Assembly (NCBI GenBank): GCA_964500435.1
Contig: CAZCNL010000006.1
Location: forward strand, 97,754-161,753
Direction: 5' to 3'
Length of the DNA stretch: 64,000 nt
Source of the DNA: GWF2-33-9 sp964500435
GTDB lineage: Bacteria; Bacteroidota; Ignavibacteria; Kapaibacteriales; UBA2268
In this document: positions 8,704-16,636 of the stretch, piece after piece
Layout: the number at the start of each line of letters is the position of its first letter
Position numbering within the stretch: the first letter of the stretch is position 1
Made by a program: the position numbers and the translations under genes
The notes under the pieces: model-generated
Databases searched by the model: none
What the model saw: the letters and a program-made list of their open reading frames with translations, nothing else
What the model was told of the DNA's origin: nothing

Positions 8704-8916
8704 AATCTACACAAAATGATAAAAAAGCAAATTACAAAGAAAAATGAAAATAAATGTAACATTTCTAACAACTTGAAAAAGTTTATCGAAAGAAGGAAAG
8801 CGGACTTGTCGACTGCATCACTCGAAAAGAAATATAAAATAAAATCTTATTTTAACATTGGAAGGAAATAATATTCAAAATATAAAAAACCAAAAATATA
8901 AAATCGAGAGATTTTG

Positions 8917-8989
8917 CACACCCGGAGGGAGTCGAACCCCCAACCCTTTGATCCGAAGTCAAATGCTCTATCCATTGAGCTACGGGTGC
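8917..8989 (-). tRNA. tRNA-Arg (anticodon TCG)
   Basis: The minus strand folds as a 73-base cloverleaf: acceptor GCACCCG / CGGGTGT (G1 opposite T72 is a wobble pair), D arm GCTC...GAGC, anticodon stem TTTGA / TCAAA around loop CTTCGGA with anticodon TCG, a 5-base variable region, and T arm GGGGG-TTCGACT-CCCTC. The 3' CCA is not encoded. Its 3' end points towards the restriction operon. Confidence 0.93.
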
Positions 8990-9300
8990 ATCTTTTATAA
9001 TTTCAAGATGAAATTATAAAATAATTTTTTATTAACTACAAAATTACAAAAAAATGTTCGCTTTATGTAATTCTAACAATAATTATCTATTTTAAATTCA
9101 AAATAATTAATAAAGTAATTAAATCAATAATTTTCCAATTTTAAAGTGCATAAAAACGAAATTATTTGTTTAAACAGCAAAATTTTTCAAACAACATTTT
9201 TCGAACTTAAAGCATTGAAAAACAAATAAATAAATTTCAGAAAAAAACGTTTATTTGAAAAAAAATTCGTAATTTTGAAAATAATAAAATAAACAAACAA
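8990..9300. other. AT-rich intergenic region between tRNA-Arg and ffh
   Basis: About 310 bases without a gene. The only thing I can support is the probable ffh promoter at its right end (9270-9277). No RNA gene, hairpin or repeat stands out. Confidence 0.6.
9270..9277 (+). promoter_or_regulatory. Probable -7 box (TAATTTTG) of ffh
   Basis: ATTCG-TAATTTTG matches the Bacteroidota-type TAnnTTTG -7 element and lies 23 bases before the ffh ATG. The same ATTCGTAATTTTG string recurs before the genes starting at 14427 and 47603. A clear -33 box is not obvious. Confidence 0.5.
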
Positions 9301-10626
9301 ATGTTTGAGAACTTACAAGAAAAATTAGAAATAGCATTAAAACGATTCAGAGGTCAACATAAAATAACCGAAGAAAATATTGCCGAAGCGATGAAAGAAA
9401 TTAGGAAAGCATTGCTGGAAGCAGATGTTAATCTTCAAGTTGTCAATAAATTCATTGAACAAGTAAAATCGAAAGCAATAGGAGCAGAAGTCAAAGGCAC
9501 TCTTTTGCCCGAGCAAGTAATCGTTAAAATCGTTAATGATGAATTAGTGGAGCTAATGGGTAAAAAGATGAGTGACATCACCTTTGCACCAAAACCACCA
9601 ACAATAATTCTTGTGGCGGGGTTGCAAGGTTCTGGAAAAACTACTTTTTGCGGGAAATTAGCCAAAAATTTGCGAAAGAGAGGACGTCATCCATTACTTG
9701 TTGCCGCCGACGTTCATCGACCTGCCGCAATTTTACAATTAAAGCAATTAGCAGAGCAAATCAAAATCCCCGTTTATAGTGAAGAAGGCAAAGACGCAAG
9801 GTCTGTATCCAAAAATGCACTGGATTATGCCCGCAAATTCGGACGAGATGTGGTTATAGTCGACACGGCTGGTCGCACAACAATTGATGAAGTAATGATG
9901 ACTGAAGTTGCCGATATTGCTAAACTTATATCCCCAACCGAAACTTACTTTGTCGTTGATTCAATGATTGGTCAAGATGCTGTTACAACTGCAAAAGCTT
10001 TTAATGAAGCACTGCCACTTACAGGAATCGTATTAACAAAACTAGACGGCGATACACGAGGTGGTGCCGCAATTTCCGTCCTTGATGTTGTCGGCAAACC
10101 AATTAAATTTATATCAACTGGCGAAAAACTCGACGCATTAGAACCATTCCACCCCGACCGAATTGCTTCACGTATTCTTGGCATGGGCGATATTTTATCT
10201 CTTGTCGAAAAAGCAGAGCAGCAATTTGATGAAAAAGAAGCTCAAGCAATGGAAGAAAAATTACGAAAGAATAAATTTACTTTCGATGATTTCCTCGAAC
10301 AAATAGCAATGATAAAAAAAATGGGACCACTGAAAGATTTACTTGGAATGTTGCCCGGAATGGATAAGCAACTAAAAAATGTAAATATCGACGATAAAGC
10401 ATTTTCAAAAGTTGAAGCAATAATCCATTCAATGACCAAGGCAGAACGTGAAAACCCAAGATTAATAAATGGTTCAAGGCGAATCCGTATTTCCAAAGGA
10501 AGTGGAACAACTGTACAAGATGTGAATAATTTATTAAAGCAATTCGAGCAAATGCAAAAACTAATGAAAAATTACGTACACGGAAAGAAAAATAGATTTT
10601 TCCCAAAAATTCCAGGTTTGAATTAA
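9301..10626 (+). CDS. ffh: Signal recognition particle protein Ffh (SRP54)
   Basis: The 441-residue GTPase recognises signal sequences on nascent chains and delivers ribosomes to FtsY at the membrane. The N domain spans residues 1-90. The G domain carries GLQGSGKTT (107-115), DTAGRT near 188 and TKLDGD near 247. The Met-rich M domain follows from about 300, with MIKKMGPLKDLLGMLPGM and the GSRRIRIS-x-GSG RNA-binding segment. Length is normal. rpsP follows after 61 bases, and the usual rimM-trmD-rplS continuation is missing because a terminator follows rpsP. Confidence 0.97.
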   Translation: MFENLQEKLEIALKRFRGQHKITEENIAEAMKEIRKALLEADVNLQVVNKFIEQVKSKAIGAEVKGTLLPEQVIVKIVNDELVELMGKKMSDITFAPKPPTIILVAGLQGSGKTTFCGKLAKNLRKRGRHPLLVAADVHRPAAILQLKQLAEQIKIPVYSEEGKDARSVSKNALDYARKFGRDVVIVDTAGRTTIDEVMMTEVADIAKLISPTETYFVVDSMIGQDAVTTAKAFNEALPLTGIVLTKLDGDTRGGAAISVLDVVGKPIKFISTGEKLDALEPFHPDRIASRILGMGDILSLVEKAEQQFDEKEAQAMEEKLRKNKFTFDDFLEQIAMIKKMGPLKDLLGMLPGMDKQLKNVNIDDKAFSKVEAIIHSMTKAERENPRLINGSRRIRISKGSGTTVQDVNNLLKQFEQMQKLMKNYVHGKKNRFFPKIPGLN

Positions 10627-10687
10627 TAAAAAATAAAATTAACTTAAAAAGAATTTAATTAATTTATTATAAATAAAAGGATTTGAA

Positions 10688-11095
10688 ATGGTAAAATTAA
10701 GATTAAGAAGAAAAGGCTCAAAACATCATCCAGTTTATGATATAGTTGCTGTCGATGGTAGAGCAAAAAGAGATGGTGCATTTTTGGAACGTTTAGGTTA
10801 CTACGACCCAAATACAACACCAAGCACATTTAAAATTAACCACGAAAGAGCAATTTACTGGTTAAACGTCGGTGCACAACCAACGCTTGTTGTAAATAAT
10901 TTAATGAGTTATGATGGTGTTTTACTCAGAAGAGCACTAACTTTCAAAGGTAAACCAGCGGAAGAAATCGAAGAATTAGTTACAAAACACAAACAAATTG
11001 CAATTGCTCGTTACGAAAGACGAAAAGCTTTAAGAGCAAAAAGACGTATAGCAAAGAAAAAAGCTGAAGCTGCTGCTGCCGAAAAGAAAGATTAA
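10688..11095 (+). CDS. rpsP: 30S ribosomal protein S16
   Basis: The N-terminal 85 residues are standard S16: MVKLRLRRKGSKHHPVYDIV, then VDGRAKRDGAFLERLGYYDP and NHERAIYWLNVGAQPT. The protein has 135 residues because of a Lys/Arg/Ala-rich tail (ALRAKRRIAKKKAEAAAAEK) beyond the usual 80-90, an extension common in Bacteroidota S16. It assembles early into the 30S body. It sits 61 bases after ffh, with RBS-like AAAGGA before the ATG, and is followed by a strong terminator. Confidence 0.97.
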   Translation: MVKLRLRRKGSKHHPVYDIVAVDGRAKRDGAFLERLGYYDPNTTPSTFKINHERAIYWLNVGAQPTLVVNNLMSYDGVLLRRALTFKGKPAEEIEELVTKHKQIAIARYERRKALRAKRRIAKKKAEAAAAEKKD

Positions 11096-11140
11096 TTAAA
11101 AATATTACGTCAAATATTCAACAAAATAATGAATAAGAAA

Positions 11141-11177
11141 AAAAGGCTGCCATAAAAATGACAGCCTTTTTAATTTT
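11141..11177. terminator. Terminator between convergent rpsP and the HMA-like gene
   Basis: AAAAGGCTG-C-CAT / ATG-A-CAGCCTTTT hairpin with one internal mismatch, A-run on the left and T-run on the right, so it can work for both strands. It belongs to the GGCTG / CAGCC terminator family seen repeatedly in this window. Confidence 0.85.
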
Positions 11178-11199
11178 TTTAAGAGACTTTCGTAAATAA

Positions 11200-11556
11200 T
11201 TAATTATTAACTCCTAAGTTCTTGTTCTCTTCTGTCATAACTTTTGCCTCGAAACCCAAATCCTTGATTAATTTGCAAATCTTTTCAGAATTTGTTTTAT
11301 CTTTGTTAAAATCAACATAAAGAATATGGTCATCCAAATCGAGAAAAGCAGATGTAACTCCATCGTGGTTCTTTAACTCTTTTTCAATCATATCCTTGTC
11401 ATAAAAGCTTTGAACTTCGGTGTGAATTTTGCAGCTGACAATTTGTTTGTCTTTATTATCAGCAGCCTTTGCTGTAGTTGATACTGCAAAAAATGTTCCT
11501 AAAAATGCAAATAATAATGCAAATATAGTAACTTGATTTTTGTTATACTTAAACAT
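11200..11556 (-). CDS. Exported HMA-like small protein lacking CxxC
   Basis: The 118-residue protein has a signal peptide (residues about 1-31, ending AKA). The mature part follows the beta-alpha-beta-beta-alpha-beta pattern of heavy-metal-associated domains: IVSCKIHTEVQSFYDKDMIE, then NHDGVTSAFLDLDDHILYVDF and ICKLIKDLGFEAKV. The metal-binding CxxC is replaced by a single Cys (SCKIH), so classical Cu(I) binding is doubtful. An exported, CxxC-containing HMA protein is encoded at 44281. It is convergent with rpsP and appears monocistronic. Confidence 0.6.
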   Translation of the reverse strand: MFKYNKNQVTIFALLFAFLGTFFAVSTTAKAADNKDKQIVSCKIHTEVQSFYDKDMIEKELKNHDGVTSAFLDLDDHILYVDFNKDKTNSEKICKLIKDLGFEAKVMTEENKNLGVNN

Positions 11557-11709
11557 ATTAACCTCTTAAAATAATGTGAACTAATTTAAGTGTTTATACG
11601 AAAAAAAAAATTAAAGGTTTCAAATAGTTTAATAATTTACTTTTTTTTGCTTATAATTTACTTTTTTTTCTTAAATTACATAACTAAAAAATGTAAAGAT
11701 GGTGGAAAT

Positions 11710-12711
11710 ATGAACAGTTCTAAACGCATTTCATTAATTTCGTTAGTGTTTTTCTTATATTCTACAAGTTTAGTGTACACACAAATATTAAATTACACAA
11801 TGACTACAGTAGGAAAACACAACGACGAAGTATTGGCAGTTTATGTCAACGAAGAAAATACTAAATTTGCGACGAGCTCCCTTGACGAGACCATAAAAAT
11901 TTGGAGTTTACCTGACGGAAAAGAATTAAACACCTTGAAAGGTCATTTAGGAGCAGTTTACAACATATCTTTTTCGGGGAACGACCAATTATTAGCAAGT
12001 GGTTCCGAAGATATGACCGTTAGAATTTGGGATGTTGCAACAGGTAAAGAGTTAAAAGTTTTAAGAGGACACACAGGACCCGTTATCGGCGTTTACTTCA
12101 GCCAAGATGATAATAATTCAATGATTGCATCAACAAGTTTTGATAAAACAGTAAAACTTTGGGATGTTGCATCTGGTGCTGAAATTAAAACTTTGCGAGG
12201 TCACACAGAGGCAACAAATAACGTTGCTTATAGTTACGATGGCAAAACAATTGCCTCTGCAAGCGATGACAGCACAATACGAATTTGGTCAACAGATTTA
12301 ACTACTACTGCACCATTAATGGTATTGCGTGGACATAAAGCACCAGTCTTGACAGTTTTATATAGTTTCGACTCTCAAAAACTTGCTTCAAGCGATGCAG
12401 AAGGTATGGTAATTATTTGGGATGCACATACCGGCGAAATATTACGTAAATTCAAAGCTCACGATGATATTACTCAAGATGTTGCCTTCGCTGCAGATAA
12501 TAAAACACTTGTAACAGGCAGTTTGGATAAACACGTAAAATTATGGGATACCGATGGACCAACTTTGCTTATGGATACAAACGTTGGTGCTGGTGTATGG
12601 AGTGTAGATTTAGTTAGTGACGCAAGTATTATTACTGTTGCTTGCGATGATGGTACCGTTCGCTTACTAAAAAGAAGCGATACCCAAAAAACTAAAAAAG
12701 GTAAAAAATAA
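11710..12711 (+). CDS. Exported WD40 seven-repeat beta-propeller protein
   Basis: I place the start at the ATG at 11710, which gives a clean signal peptide (MNSSKRISLISLVFFLYSTS, cleavage after VYTQ) preceded by GGTGG; upstream in-frame codons are unlikely coding. The mature protein is seven WD40 repeats, most ending in a IKIW/VRIWD/VKLWD dipeptide with GH between repeats, forming a complete propeller. It lies 11 bases before an exported carboxypeptidase-regulatory plus OmpA-like protein. In Porphyromonas PorE, a T9SS component, WD40, regulatory and OmpA domains are in one chain, so this pair could be a split version. That assignment is inference. Confidence 0.82.
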   Translation: MNSSKRISLISLVFFLYSTSLVYTQILNYTMTTVGKHNDEVLAVYVNEENTKFATSSLDETIKIWSLPDGKELNTLKGHLGAVYNISFSGNDQLLASGSEDMTVRIWDVATGKELKVLRGHTGPVIGVYFSQDDNNSMIASTSFDKTVKLWDVASGAEIKTLRGHTEATNNVAYSYDGKTIASASDDSTIRIWSTDLTTTAPLMVLRGHKAPVLTVLYSFDSQKLASSDAEGMVIIWDAHTGEILRKFKAHDDITQDVAFAADNKTLVTGSLDKHVKLWDTDGPTLLMDTNVGAGVWSVDLVSDASIITVACDDGTVRLLKRSDTQKTKKGKK

Positions 12712-12722
12712 GGAGAACTAAT

Positions 12723-13433
12723 ATGAAAAAAATATCAACAATAATAGTTATAATTATAGTTGCATTTTGCTTTTATAAATCAAATGCTCAATTAGTCAAG
12801 ACTGTTGTTTCTGTTACCGGTGAAGTAACGAATGTAACAAACAACAAACCAATAAGCACAAATGTTGAAATATTAGGTGGTGATGGTACAAGAATTACCA
12901 AAGCAAAAAGCAATTCACTCGATGGAAAATACTTCGTTACTGGTTTAACTCCCGGTAAAACTTTTGAAATTCGAGTAGCTGAATTGGATTATATGCGACA
13001 AAGCATTCCTTTAATTTTACCTTCAACAGATAAGTATTTGGAATATTCAAAGGATATAACATTAATCCCAAAAAAAATCGGTACAAAAATACAAATCCCC
13101 GTTAAACTATTTGAAGCAAATAAAAGCAACTTAAAATATGGAGCAGACTTATTTTTAAAAGATTATGTTGAACTTTTGAAATTAAATCCCACAGTAACGG
13201 TAAAAATCGTATCCTTCCCTGATGCAAACGGCGACCAAACAAAAAATATGGAACTAACCAAAGCACGAGCACAATCAATTAAAGCATTTTTAGAAAATAA
13301 TGGTATCGACAGCAAAAGAATATTAGTCGATGGCTCTGCATCAACAGACCCAAGTTTCCCACCTCCAACTGGTAAAGCTTCAAAAGGGAAACGATACGTA
13401 GGAACTAATTATTTTGTAATTGACGGAATTTAA
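12723..13433 (+). CDS. Exported CarboxypepD_reg-like / OmpA-family protein
   Basis: The 236-residue protein has a signal peptide (residues 1-22, ending SNAQ). Residues about 28-110 resemble a carboxypeptidase regulatory-like beta-sandwich (VSVTGEVTNVTNNKPISTNV). Residues about 120-236 are OmpA-like, with TVTVKIVSFPDANGD, ELTKARAQSIKAFLENNGID and RILVDGSA, the expected peptidoglycan-associating fold. The preceding WD40 gene ends 11 bases upstream with GGAG before this ATG, so the two are an operon. It probably sits in the periplasm, possibly anchoring an outer-membrane complex to peptidoglycan. Confidence 0.8.
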   Translation: MKKISTIIVIIIVAFCFYKSNAQLVKTVVSVTGEVTNVTNNKPISTNVEILGGDGTRITKAKSNSLDGKYFVTGLTPGKTFEIRVAELDYMRQSIPLILPSTDKYLEYSKDITLIPKKIGTKIQIPVKLFEANKSNLKYGADLFLKDYVELLKLNPTVTVKIVSFPDANGDQTKNMELTKARAQSIKAFLENNGIDSKRILVDGSASTDPSFPPPTGKASKGKRYVGTNYFVIDGI

Positions 13434-13454
13434 TTTCTTAAATAATGAGTAATT

Positions 13455-13874
13455 ATGGCAAAAATAATTAATTATCTAACTTTTAACGGGAATTGTAGAG
13501 AAGCAATGAATTATTACGCTCAATGCTTCCAAGGCGAAGCAAATATTATGACCTTTGCCGAATCGCCTATGGCATCGCAAACACCACCAAATTATTTGGA
13601 CAAAGTTATGCATTCAAATTTAATCATCGGCGATTTCATATTATATGCATCTGATGTTATGCCCGGGCAAGAAGTTAATGCAGGCGACCAAATTTCTCTT
13701 TCCGTAGATTGCAAATCAGAGGAAGAAATAGATTCTTACTTCGATTTTTTAGCAAAAGAAGGAAAAGTTACTATGCCGCTTCAAAAAACATTTTGGGGTG
13801 CTAAATTCGGTGTGTTAACCGATAAATACGGCATTCCTTGGATGTTCAATTTTGATTATCCCAAAGAATCTTAA
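13455..13874 (+). CDS. VOC-family (PhnB/glyoxalase-like) protein
   Basis: The 139-residue protein has the DUF1338-free, PhnB-like vicinal-oxygen-chelate pattern: IINYLTFNGNCREAMNYYAQ, then MHSNLIIGDFILYASD and a closing FGVLTDKYGIPWMFNFD. These small proteins adopt the glyoxalase fold; most have unknown substrates. It follows the OmpA-like gene by 21 bases and may be read through from it, although its function suggests no link. A bidirectional terminator follows. Confidence 0.85.
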   Translation: MAKIINYLTFNGNCREAMNYYAQCFQGEANIMTFAESPMASQTPPNYLDKVMHSNLIIGDFILYASDVMPGQEVNAGDQISLSVDCKSEEEIDSYFDFLAKEGKVTMPLQKTFWGAKFGVLTDKYGIPWMFNFDYPKES

Positions 13875-13900
13875 TTTAATTATTTTTAAATATCAAAAGA

Positions 13901-13936
13901 AAAAAAGGCTGTCTAATAACAAGGCAGCCTTTTCTC
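13901..13936. terminator. Bidirectional terminator between VOC and ridA genes
   Basis: AAAAGGCTGTCT...AAGGCAGCCTTTT hairpin with A-run before and T-run after, between two convergent genes. Same stem family as the terminators at 11141, 29352 and 44157. Confidence 0.85.
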
Positions 13937-13951
13937 TAAATTTAAAATATT

Positions 13952-14329
13952 TTAAAATACAGCTATTGCTTCAATTTCTATTAAAGCATCCTTTGGTAGG
14001 CGAGCAACTTGGAAAGCAGCACGAGCCGGCTTGCTTTCACTAAAATAACTTTCATAAACTTGATTCATTTTGCCAAAATCAGCTAAATCTTGCATTAAAA
14101 CAGTCGTTTTAACAACATTTTTTAAAGACAAGCCAACTTCTTTTAAAATTGCTTCAATATTTTTAATAGATTGATGAGTTTGCTCCTCGATAGTATTACC
14201 TGCAAAGTTACCTTCAGGTGTTAAAGGAATTTGACCTGAAATAAATAAAAATTTACCTTCAGCAATAACACCTTGAGAATATGGTCCAATAGGAGCAGGA
14301 GCATTTTTTGTTAATACTTTTTGTTTCAT
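13952..14329 (-). CDS. ridA: RidA-family enamine/imine deaminase
   Basis: The 125-residue protein is a typical RidA (YjgF/UK114): APIGPYSQGVIAEGKFLFIS at the start, EEQTHQSIKNIEAILKEVGL in the middle and the signature ARAAFQVARLPKDALIEIEA near the end, with the Arg that binds the substrate carboxylate. RidA hydrolyses reactive enamines such as 2-aminoacrylate from PLP enzymes. It is monocistronic and divergent from the epimerase gene, each with its own TAATTTTG box. Confidence 0.93.
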   Translation of the reverse strand: MKQKVLTKNAPAPIGPYSQGVIAEGKFLFISGQIPLTPEGNFAGNTIEEQTHQSIKNIEAILKEVGLSLKNVVKTTVLMQDLADFGKMNQVYESYFSESKPARAAFQVARLPKDALIEIEAIAVF

Positions 14330-14368
14330 TTGACCCCCAATATTTTAATCTAACACATTCCTCAAAAG

Positions 14369-14376
14369 CAAAATTA
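14369..14376 (-). promoter_or_regulatory. Probable -7 box (TAATTTTG) of ridA
   Basis: CAAAATTA on the plus strand, i.e. TAATTTTG on the minus strand, about 40 bases before the ridA ATG, consistent with TAnnTTTG. Confidence 0.45.
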
Positions 14377-14399
14377 TTGAATTATTGCTTATAAATTCG

Positions 14400-14407
14400 T
14401 AATTTTG
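14400..14407 (+). promoter_or_regulatory. Probable -7 box (TAATTTTG) of the epimerase-ROK operon
   Basis: ATTCGTAATTTTG, identical to the box before ffh, lies 19 bases before the ATG at 14427, implying a very short leader. Confidence 0.5.
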
Positions 14408-14426
14408 GTAAAAAAATAATTAGAAA

Positions 14427-15356
14427 ATGAAAATTTGCATAACAGGTGGTGCGGGCTTCATTGGTTCAAACGTAGCAGATAAATATATTGAACTCGGACA
14501 CGAAATTGTTGTTATCGATAACTTATCTCTTGGTTTTAAGAATAATATTCCTTCAACAGCAAAATTTTATGAAATTGATATAAATGACCCTAAAATTTCA
14601 AAAATATTCGCAGAAGAGAAATTTGATTTGGTAACTCATTTTGCCGCTCAAATGAGTGTTAGGCATTCTGTTGCATCACCACTGGAAGATGCTCAAACAA
14701 ATATCTTAGGTGGAATTAATATACTTGATGCAGCAGTTCAAACTGGAGTAAAAAAAGTAATTTTCGCATCATCAGCAGGAACAGTTTATGGCGAGCAAGA
14801 ACAATTCCCTTGCGACGAGACACACCCTAATAATCCCGTTTGTCCATATGGTGTTTCAAAATATTCATTGGAAAAATATATCCAATATTATAATAATGTG
14901 CATGGTTTAGATTATACAATTTTTAGATATACAAATGTTTATGGACCACGACAAAATCCTTTTGGTGAAGCAGGTGTGATTGCTATTTTTGCCTTAAAAA
15001 TGCTTAAAAACGAAGATACTTATATCACTAATTATGGGAAAATCACAAGGGATTATGTCTATATCGATGATGTTGTAAATGCAAATGTATTAGCATTATC
15101 ACCTGAAATAAAAGGTGTTTTTAACATTTCAACAGGCATTGAAACAGATTTAAACAGCATTTTTGATAATGTAGCTAAATTGACAAATTATACTAAACCT
15201 AAAAATTACACTACCGCAAAAATTGGTGAACAATTACGCAGTGTATGTTCTTATACTAAATTCGAAAAATTAACAGGATGGAAACCAACCGTCTTTTTGG
15301 AAGAAGGATTACCAAAGACAGTAGAGTTTTACAAATCACTAACTAATAATAAATAA
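14427..15356 (+). CDS. NAD-dependent sugar epimerase (UDP-glucose 4-epimerase-like, SDR)
   Basis: The 309-residue extended SDR begins with the Rossmann motif TGGAGFIGSNVADKY, has the HFAAQMSVRHSV segment, the catalytic Ser in ASSAGTVYGE and Tyr/Lys in YGVSKYSLE. RYTNVYGPRQNPFGEAGVI and RDYVYIDDVV are the usual nucleotide-sugar-binding landmarks. UDP-glucose/UDP-galactose epimerisation is the likely reaction, although UDP-GlcNAc or UDP-glucuronate epimerases look similar at this level. The ROK-kinase gene follows after 11 bases, suggesting a shared role in sugar activation for polysaccharides or glycolysis. Confidence 0.88.
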   Translation: MKICITGGAGFIGSNVADKYIELGHEIVVIDNLSLGFKNNIPSTAKFYEIDINDPKISKIFAEEKFDLVTHFAAQMSVRHSVASPLEDAQTNILGGINILDAAVQTGVKKVIFASSAGTVYGEQEQFPCDETHPNNPVCPYGVSKYSLEKYIQYYNNVHGLDYTIFRYTNVYGPRQNPFGEAGVIAIFALKMLKNEDTYITNYGKITRDYVYIDDVVNANVLALSPEIKGVFNISTGIETDLNSIFDNVAKLTNYTKPKNYTTAKIGEQLRSVCSYTKFEKLTGWKPTVFLEEGLPKTVEFYKSLTNNK

Positions 15357-15367
15357 CGATTCACTCG

Positions 15368-16324
15368 ATGAATACTGAGAGTCTTTATTTAGGTGTTGAC
15401 GTTGGTGGTACAAATTTAAAATTTGGTTTAATAAACTCAAATTATGAATTAATATACGAAAATTTACTAAAATTGCCCGTCAATACTGATGGGCTATTTA
15501 TTTTAGAATTTATTAAACAGAAAATAGATGAAATTTTAAATAAATTTTCAGGGATTCAATCAATTGGAATAGGTCTACCCGGAGTAATTAACGAAAAAGG
15601 CGAAATAGTTATTTCTCCGAATATTCCACAATTGAATGGTTTGAAAATAATTGAATATTTCACTCAGAAATTTAATTTACCAGTTGCAATCGATAACGAC
15701 GCAAATGTTGCGGCAATCGCCGAAATGGAAGCAGGTGTAGCAAAGTCTTTAACGAACTTTGTTTATATTACCTTAGGAACTGGAGTTGGTGGGGCAATAA
15801 TTATAAATCGAAACATATATCGAGGTTCAAGCGGTGCTGCAGGCGAAATTGGTCATATTATTTTAAATCCATTTGACGAAGTTGATACAAATCGCCCTTA
15901 TCGAACCGGTGTTTTAGAGGAATATTTAGGTAAGGAAGCAATAATTAAAATAGCAGTAAATTTATCTCGTAAATTTGCCAGTTCACCAATTGTTGTTAAT
16001 AATAAATATGATGTTGCTTCAATTTCACATTTTGCTGATAAAGGCGACCATCTTTCAATCGAAACTATGAAGCTCGCTGGTTATTATTTAGGAATCGCCA
16101 TTGTATCAGCAGCGAATTTATTGGATATACCAAACTTTGTTATTGGTGGTGGAATTTCAAAATCCTCCAAAATTTTTTATAATTCTGCACTCGAAGTTGC
16201 TAAAAATAGAGTCCTACCTCATTTATCTGAAAAAATTAAAATCTGTAATGCACAATTCACAAGCAAATCAGGCATAATTGGTGCTGCAATTTTTGGAAAA
16301 TTTTCCCAAAACAATAATCAATAG
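15368..16324 (+). CDS. ROK-family sugar kinase (glucokinase-like)
   Basis: The 318-residue protein shows the ATP-binding LGVDVGGTNLKFGLI, SIGIGLPGVINEKG, the active-site Asp region AIDNDANVAAIAEMEAG and the GTGVGGAIIINRNIYRGSSG loop followed by AAGEIGHI. Instead of the usual zinc-binding CxCGxxGCxE, the next segment is NPFDEVDTNRPYRTGVLEEY, with no cysteines. ROK kinases without the zinc cluster exist, so activity is still likely, with glucose or an N-acetylhexosamine as substrate. It is second in an operon with the epimerase. Confidence 0.85.
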   Translation: MNTESLYLGVDVGGTNLKFGLINSNYELIYENLLKLPVNTDGLFILEFIKQKIDEILNKFSGIQSIGIGLPGVINEKGEIVISPNIPQLNGLKIIEYFTQKFNLPVAIDNDANVAAIAEMEAGVAKSLTNFVYITLGTGVGGAIIINRNIYRGSSGAAGEIGHIILNPFDEVDTNRPYRTGVLEEYLGKEAIIKIAVNLSRKFASSPIVVNNKYDVASISHFADKGDHLSIETMKLAGYYLGIAIVSAANLLDIPNFVIGGGISKSSKIFYNSALEVAKNRVLPHLSEKIKICNAQFTSKSGIIGAAIFGKFSQNNNQ

Positions 16325-16636
16325 TTTTGAATTCCATCTTTATAAATTACATTTCCATTTTAATGCCCAATATAACTTGTTCTTACCGATAAGTGTTATT
16401 ATTTAGAAAAAAATAAGTTATTCACAATACGATAAATTGGCAGCTCCCAAATAATATACGCAACAATATGTCACGATGCAATTATTTATGAAACGATTTT
16501 CATATTTCTGTAAATTTTTAATTACACTGTCAAAAAAAATTTGCAACTATTCCAAATTTTATTGTTATATTACAAAAAATAAAAATGCGAAAACAAAAAA
16601 TGTAGAATTTTTGCTTACATTAAAAAGAGAGGAACT
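16325..16636. other. AT-rich intergenic region before the NlpC/P60 gene
   Basis: About 310 bases without a gene. It ends in a good ribosome-binding site (AAGAGAGG before the ATG at 16637). I see no RNA gene, repeat or convincing promoter; a CCGATAA string at 16388 lacks a matching -35. Confidence 0.6.

Noticed and set aside
11590..11709. N-terminal extension of the WD40 protein
   Set aside because: The extra 40 codons are low-complexity Lys/Phe/Tyr; the ATG at 11710 starts a regular signal peptide.
16380..16400. FliA-type -10 (CCGATAA) upstream of NlpC/P60
   Set aside because: No TAAAGTTT-like -35 at the right distance and the gene is 240 bases away.
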